Shown here: one piece after another, positions 13,555 through 17,228 of the stretch
Layout of the letters: each line of letters begins with the position of its first letter
Numbering within the stretch: the first letter of the stretch is position 1
NCBI GenBank assembly: GCA_050944915.1
Contig: JBMNRY010000038.1
Span: 1-17,228 of the forward strand
Direction of reading: 5' to 3'
Length of the DNA stretch: 17,228 bases
Source of the DNA: JBMNRY01 sp050944915
GTDB lineage: Bacteria; Bacillota; Limnochordia; JAAZLZ01
Notes under the pieces: model-generated
Told to the model about the DNA's origin: nothing
The model's input: the letters and a program-made list of their open reading frames with translations, nothing else
The model's database searches: none
Made by a program: the position numbers and the translations under genes

Positions 13555-15765
13555 TTAGAGCATCGACAGGGGTTCCACATCAACGGCTAGTTTGACTTTG
13601 GCCGCAACATTGCTCCCCTGGAAATTACCCAGCAATTCCTTCAACTCTAGTTTATCATTTAAAGGGACCTTTAGTAAAAGGTGCCAGCGGTACTGATCCT
13701 GCAGTTTCCCTAAAGGTGCCGGCGCCGGTCCCATCAGCTTCCATCCCTGACGCCCTACAGCAGGCCGTAAGAGGCGGGCTAACAGTTCAGCCCCGTGGAT
13801 GACATCACCTTCTCCTTCTCCCGCTAAAACCAGGCGAACGAGACGACAGAAGGGGGGAAATTCCATCTGACGGCGAAACTGGAGCTCTTGGCGAGAAAAT
13901 CCAGTATAATCATGGCGAGAGGCTGCGACGATGGCGTAATGCTCCGGGTTATAAGTCTGAATGATCACTTGCGCTCCCCCTTCAGCCCGACCACAGCGTC
14001 CGGCCCCTTGGACCAACAACTGAAAGGTCCGTTCTCCCCCCCGGAAATCGGGGAGGTTCAGACTCATATCCGCAGCCAAAATGCCCACCAAATTCACCCG
14101 AGGAAAGTCTAAGCCCTTGGCCACCATTTGGGTCCCCACGAGAATATCGAGTTCTCCCCGTTGAAAGGCACCTAAAATGCGGGCGTGGGCTCCCTTCCTG
14201 CTTGTGGTATCGGCATCGAGGCGACCGATGCGAGCCTGGGGGAATTCCCGCATCAACACTTCCTCAACCCGCTGGGTGCCGGCGCCAAAATGGCGGATGG
14301 CATCGCTACGACACCGAGGACATTGGGCGGGAACGTCCATCTGATAATTACAATAATGACATCGCAGTCGTCGGTCCACCTGATGATAAGTCATGCTGAC
14401 GGCACAATGGGGACAATAGATAACTTCTCCACAGGCCCGACATAATACAAAGGTCGTATAACCTCGCCGGTTCAAAAAGAGGATGGCTTGGTCTCCCCCC
14501 CTTAGGGTTTCCTCTAAGGCCCGGCGCAAACTTTTGCTAAGAATCGAGCGGTTACCTTCCTTCAGTTCCCGGCGCATATCGACGATCTCCACGGGGGGCA
14601 AAGGTAGATCATGGATTCGCTGGGGCAATTGGAGGTAAGTATAACGGCCTAGTTGACATTGGTGATAGCTTTCCAAGGAGGGTGTGGCCGAACCGAGGAT
14701 GACCTTCGCCCCCGTTAAACGAGCCCTCTCGATGGCCACCGCCCGGGCGTGGTAGCGGGGATGGCGGTCACCTTGTTTGTATGTGGGCTCATGCTCCTCG
14801 TCGAGAATAATCAGTCCTAAATTTTGCAAAGGGGCAAAGACTGCTGAACGGGCCCCAATGACGATGGGGACTCCTCCAAAACGAATCCTATGCCACTCAT
14901 CGTAGCGTTCTCCCAAGGAAAGATTGCTATGCCAAAGGGCTACTTGGCCTGGAAAGCGTTCTTGAAAACGTCCCCAAATTTGACTGGTGAGGGCGATCTC
15001 CGGCGTCAACACCAAGGCCCCCGTCCCCTGCCGCAGGGTCTGAGCAATGGCCCGCAGGTAGACTTCGGTTTTTCCACTGCCCGTCACGCCATGGAGAAGG
15101 AAGACTCCCTCCCCTCCTTGGATGGCCTCCAAAGCTCGACGTTGATGTTCTGTCGGTTGGAAAGAATCCTCCCCAAGAACAGGAAGGCCTTGGCCCTGGG
15201 GAGCCCGGCGCACCCTACACTGTTCTTCCTCCACCAATCCCCGCTGTTGGAGGGATTTCAAGGAGGAATAGGGTACTCCCAACTGGCGCAACTGGGCTGT
15301 GGGCAAGGTATTCTCCGGTGCTGCCGCCAAAGCCTCTAGGGCCTGCCGCTGTTTGGGACCAAGGTTACGGGGCCACTCACCTGGGGATTGAGTCAATCGA
15401 TAAACCTGAACGGTTTTCTGGTCCACCCTTTTACTTTTTAGCTTAATCCCCGGGGGTAGAAAACAGCTGATAGCCTCGACTAAGTAACAATTGTATTCCT
15501 CGGCTACCCAATGGGCGAGGGTCAGCATTTCCTCGCTCAACAAAGGCTCTTGATCGAGGGGTTTGATGATTTCCTTGAGTTGGATATCTGGTTCCGGTTG
15601 AGACCACCCGATGATATAGCCTTCCACTCGCCGGGGACCGAAAGGAACCAAGACCCGGTGGCCCGTCTGCAGCTTATCCTCTAAGGAGGGCGGCACCAGG
15701 TAATGGAAGGTCTTATCGACGGGTTCCGCCGATATATCAACGATCACTTCGGCACAAACTGGCAT
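13555..15765 (-). CDS. priA: Primosomal protein N' (PriA helicase)
   Basis: 3'-to-5' DNA helicase that restarts collapsed replication forks by loading the replicative helicase. 736 residues. N-terminal DNA-binding domain (about 1-105), winged-helix region, helicase lobe 1 with Walker A GVTGSGKT (226-233) and DEEH box (322-325) followed by PTYKQGDRHPRYH, SATPS (359-363), then a zinc-binding insert with eight cysteines (C442, C445, C451, C454, C469, C472, C482, C485), lobe 2 with GTQMVAKGLDFP and QGAGRCGRAEGG, and the C-terminal domain. All motifs are intact. A GGGAG ribosome site precedes ATG 15765 but lies in a small hairpin. The def start follows 13 bases after the priA stop. Confidence 0.97.
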   Translation of the reverse strand: MPVCAEVIVDISAEPVDKTFHYLVPPSLEDKLQTGHRVLVPFGPRRVEGYIIGWSQPEPDIQLKEIIKPLDQEPLLSEEMLTLAHWVAEEYNCYLVEAISCFLPPGIKLKSKRVDQKTVQVYRLTQSPGEWPRNLGPKQRQALEALAAAPENTLPTAQLRQLGVPYSSLKSLQQRGLVEEEQCRVRRAPQGQGLPVLGEDSFQPTEHQRRALEAIQGGEGVFLLHGVTGSGKTEVYLRAIAQTLRQGTGALVLTPEIALTSQIWGRFQERFPGQVALWHSNLSLGERYDEWHRIRFGGVPIVIGARSAVFAPLQNLGLIILDEEHEPTYKQGDRHPRYHARAVAIERARLTGAKVILGSATPSLESYHQCQLGRYTYLQLPQRIHDLPLPPVEIVDMRRELKEGNRSILSKSLRRALEETLRGGDQAILFLNRRGYTTFVLCRACGEVIYCPHCAVSMTYHQVDRRLRCHYCNYQMDVPAQCPRCRSDAIRHFGAGTQRVEEVLMREFPQARIGRLDADTTSRKGAHARILGAFQRGELDILVGTQMVAKGLDFPRVNLVGILAADMSLNLPDFRGGERTFQLLVQGAGRCGRAEGGAQVIIQTYNPEHYAIVAASRHDYTGFSRQELQFRRQMEFPPFCRLVRLVLAGEGEGDVIHGAELLARLLRPAVGRQGWKLMGPAPAPLGKLQDQYRWHLLLKVPLNDKLELKELLGNFQGSNVAAKVKLAVDVEPLSML

Positions 15766-15789
15766 GGGACTTCGCTCCCAAGGCGACGC

Positions 15790-15817
15790 AAAAAGGCCTG
15801 CAGCACTGGCTGCAGGC
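15790..15817 (-). terminator. Intrinsic terminator or attenuator between rpoZ and priA
   Basis: GCCTGCAGC (15796-15804) and GCTGCAGGC (15809-15817) are perfect nine-base arms around a four-base loop. On the minus strand the stem is followed by CTTTTTG, so it works in the direction of the operon. It ends about 25 bases before the priA start. It probably limits read-through from the yicC-rpoZ genes into priA-rsmB. The T-tract is short, so termination may be partial. Confidence 0.75.
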
Positions 15818-15833
15818 TGCCGTCGGCCAAAAC

Positions 15834-16043
15834 TTATTTAATTCCCGTTTTGGTACGTTCATAACGGATTTTGTCCTCGGCGATCTCCTGCAAAGCCAGG
15901 GTTACCGGTTTGCTAGACTCGCCTTGGACTAGTGCTTCGGCTCCCTGGATCAACTGCCGGGCCCGCTTGGCGCTGGTCACAACGAGGGTGTAGCGACTGT
16001 CGGTTTTTTCCAGGAGTTGTTCCAAAGGTGGCTGATTCATCAT
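15834..16043 (-). CDS. rpoZ: RNA polymerase omega subunit
   Basis: Small subunit that helps assemble RNA polymerase by chaperoning beta-prime. 69 residues, typical for Clostridia. The conserved parts are SRYTLVVTSAKRARQL (16-31) and KPVTLALQEIAEDKI (45-59). ATG 16043 overlaps the gmk stop (ATGA); GGAGGGG lies eight bases before it. A second ATG follows at once and could also be used. Position directly after gmk is the standard Bacillota order and makes the call safe. Confidence 0.96.
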   Translation of the reverse strand: MMNQPPLEQLLEKTDSRYTLVVTSAKRARQLIQGAEALVQGESSKPVTLALQEIAEDKIRYERTKTGIK

Positions 16044-16663
16044 TTTGGTATCCCCTCCATGACTTGTCGAATCAAAGCTTCACAATCGATCCGCTCCCGC
16101 CGCAGCCCTTCAGCGGCGATGATGGCCCGCAAACGTTGGGCCGCTTTGCTTAAATCATCGTTGATAATAACATAATCGTAATCGTAAATAGCTTCCATTT
16201 CGCTGCGGGCCCGACCAAGACGGTTGGCAATAGCCTCTTCCACTTCGGTACCACGGCCCCGCAACCGTTGGCTCAGCTCACTTAGATTGGGCGGCAACAA
16301 AAACACCAAAATCGCCTCGGGCATTTTAGCCCTAATTTGCCGGGCCCCTTGGATATCGATATCTAAGATGACCTTTTTGCCCGCGGCCAGTTGTTCATCG
16401 ATAAAAGCTTTGGGGGTGCCGTAAAGGTGGCCGCAGAATTCCGCCCACTCCAAGAAAGCCCCCGTGCGCGCTTTCCCTTCGAATTCGTCCCGCCCGAGAA
16501 AAAAATAGTGGACACCTTCCTGCTCATGGGGGCGGGGTGGTCTAGTGGAAGCAGACACCGAGTAGACTAGATCTTTTTCCGTCTTGAGAACCTCATTGAG
16601 TAATGTGTTTTTCCCAGCCCCTGAAGGGCCGGAAAGAATGAATAACAAGCCTCTTTTTAGCAT
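16040..16663 (-). CDS. gmk: Guanylate kinase
   Basis: Phosphorylates GMP to GDP with ATP, for GTP and dGTP supply. 207 residues, the usual length. P-loop GPSGAGKNT (12-20), with Asn19 where Gly or Ser is common; the GMP-binding region STRPPRPHEQEGVHYFF (39-55); and DIDIQGARQI (99-108), all as in the family. The remA stop is three bases before ATG 16663, and the gmk stop overlaps rpoZ. The Asn in the P-loop is unlikely to harm activity, since Lys18 and Thr20 are present. Confidence 0.97.
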   Translation of the reverse strand: MLKRGLLFILSGPSGAGKNTLLNEVLKTEKDLVYSVSASTRPPRPHEQEGVHYFFLGRDEFEGKARTGAFLEWAEFCGHLYGTPKAFIDEQLAAGKKVILDIDIQGARQIRAKMPEAILVFLLPPNLSELSQRLRGRGTEVEEAIANRLGRARSEMEAIYDYDYVIINDDLSKAAQRLRAIIAAEGLRRERIDCEALIRQVMEGIPK

Positions 16664-16666
16664 GGT

Positions 16667-16933
16667 CTAATCGTTGATCTCCACTCCTGTATCTTTAGCC
16701 GCTAAGCGATGGGCTACCGTTTCCGGTTGAACCGCCGAGAGGATCACATGGTCCGAATCGGTGACGATGACGGCCCGAGTGCGCCGGCCGTAGGTGGCAT
16801 CGATGAGCATCCCCCGTTCCCTGGCCTCTTGAATGATCCTTTTGATGGGGGCCGATTCGGGACTGACGATGGCGACGATCCGATTGGCGGAAACAATATT
16901 GCCAAAGCCTATATTAACTAATTTAATATCCAT
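16667..16933 (-). CDS. remA: RemA/DUF370 family DNA-binding regulator
   Basis: Small protein of the extracellular-matrix regulator RemA family; in Bacillus subtilis it activates matrix operons by binding repeated sites as an oligomer. 88 residues, normal length. The start MDIKLVNIGFGNIVSANRIV and the middle PIKRIIQEARERG and ATYGRRTRAVI are typical of DUF370. ATG 16933 has a strong GAGGAGG ribosome site. It sits between yicC and gmk as in most Bacillota. Target genes in this organism cannot be inferred. Confidence 0.95.
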   Translation of the reverse strand: MDIKLVNIGFGNIVSANRIVAIVSPESAPIKRIIQEARERGMLIDATYGRRTRAVIVTDSDHVILSAVQPETVAHRLAAKDTGVEIND

Positions 16934-16968
16934 GGGTAGCTACCTCCTCACAGGCTGTTGATGGCTTC

Positions 16969-17228
16969 TTACTCGATATTCTGTACCTGTTCCCTTATTT
17001 TCTCCAACAGACCCTTCATTTCCACCACTAACTGGCCGATCTGGGCATCATTAGCCTTAACACCGACGGTATTGGTCTCCCTATGTAGCTCCTGAAGTAA
17101 GAAATCTAATTTGCGGCCTATCCTTCCTCCAGCCGCGAGCTCCTCTCGAAACTGAAGAAGATGACTTTGGATACGGGCTAATTCTTCGCTGATATCGCAC
17201 CGATCGGCAAAGAGGGCGATTTCCGTCG
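16969..17228 (-). CDS. yicC: YicC/YloC-family endoribonuclease, C-terminal part only
   Basis: The gene enters from the right edge, so its 5' part is missing; the last 85 codons are read before the TAA at 16971-16969. The visible C-terminal domain (DUF1732) is highly typical: EIALFADRCDISEELARIQS, GRKLDFLLQELHRETNT, and the terminal REQVQNIE. Family members are now known as RNases (YicC in E. coli, YloC in B. subtilis). It starts the yicC-remA-gmk-rpoZ block; 35 bases separate its stop from remA. Confidence 0.95.
   Translation of the reverse strand, partial: TEIALFADRCDISEELARIQSHLLQFREELAAGGRIGRKLDFLLQELHRETNTVGVKANDAQIGQLVVEMKGLLEKIREQVQNIE

Overview
The window looks like a chromosomal segment of an endospore-forming, low-to-mid GC Gram-positive bacterium of the Clostridia or a related Bacillota class. 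The evidence is a full spo0A, remA (DUF370), a PASTA-domain Ser/Thr kinase, strong AGGAGG-type ribosome binding sites, and the order yicC-remA-gmk-rpoZ-priA-def-fmt-DUF116-zinc protease-rsmB, which is familiar from Peptococcaceae/Thermoanaerobacterales-type genomes. I cannot name the species from sequence alone. Nearly everything is on the minus strand, so transcription runs from the right edge to the left.

Right part (17228 down to 9316): one dense housekeeping run. It contains the end of yicC (RNase), remA (biofilm/matrix regulator family), gmk (GMP kinase), rpoZ (RNA polymerase omega), a predicted intrinsic terminator or attenuator, priA (replication restart), def and fmt (N-formyl-Met removal and addition), a DUF116 membrane/cysteine protein, a YugP-type membrane zinc protease, and rsmB (16S rRNA m5C methyltransferase). 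Genes are a few bases apart or overlap. coaBC, which usually sits between rpoZ and priA, is missing here.

Middle (9315 to 7271): an island that separates rsmB from rlmN, two genes that often belong to the same cluster. It holds spo0A on the minus strand with a possible sigma-H promoter. A bidirectional terminator lies between spo0A and a convergent tRNA-Pro(CGG), which has a near-perfect sigma-A promoter. Next is a 92-residue plus-strand protein that resembles only the N-terminal core-binding domain of tyrosine recombinases. Then come two hairpins of the IS605/TnpB-end type, and last an IS200/IS605 TnpA gene whose first HUH histidine is replaced by tyrosine.

Left part (7252 down to 1): rlmN, an FhaA-like DUF3662-FHA protein, a membrane-anchored FHA protein, PP2C phosphatase, a SEDS glycosyltransferase (FtsW/RodA), a class B penicillin-binding protein, and a PASTA Ser/Thr kinase whose 3' end runs off the window. 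This is a complete phosphorylation module: kinase, phosphatase, two phosphothreonine readers, and the peptidoglycan polymerase/transpeptidase pair it probably controls. The order resembles the actinobacterial fhaA-fhaB-pstP-rodA-pbpA-pknB cluster placed behind the Bacillota-style rlmN.

Most genes are ordinary and well recognised. The parts that deserve a second look are the 7.3-9.3 kb island (stand-alone recombinase core-binding domain, altered TnpA, structured repeats, altered Spo0A acidic pocket) and the hybrid kinase/cell-wall cluster.
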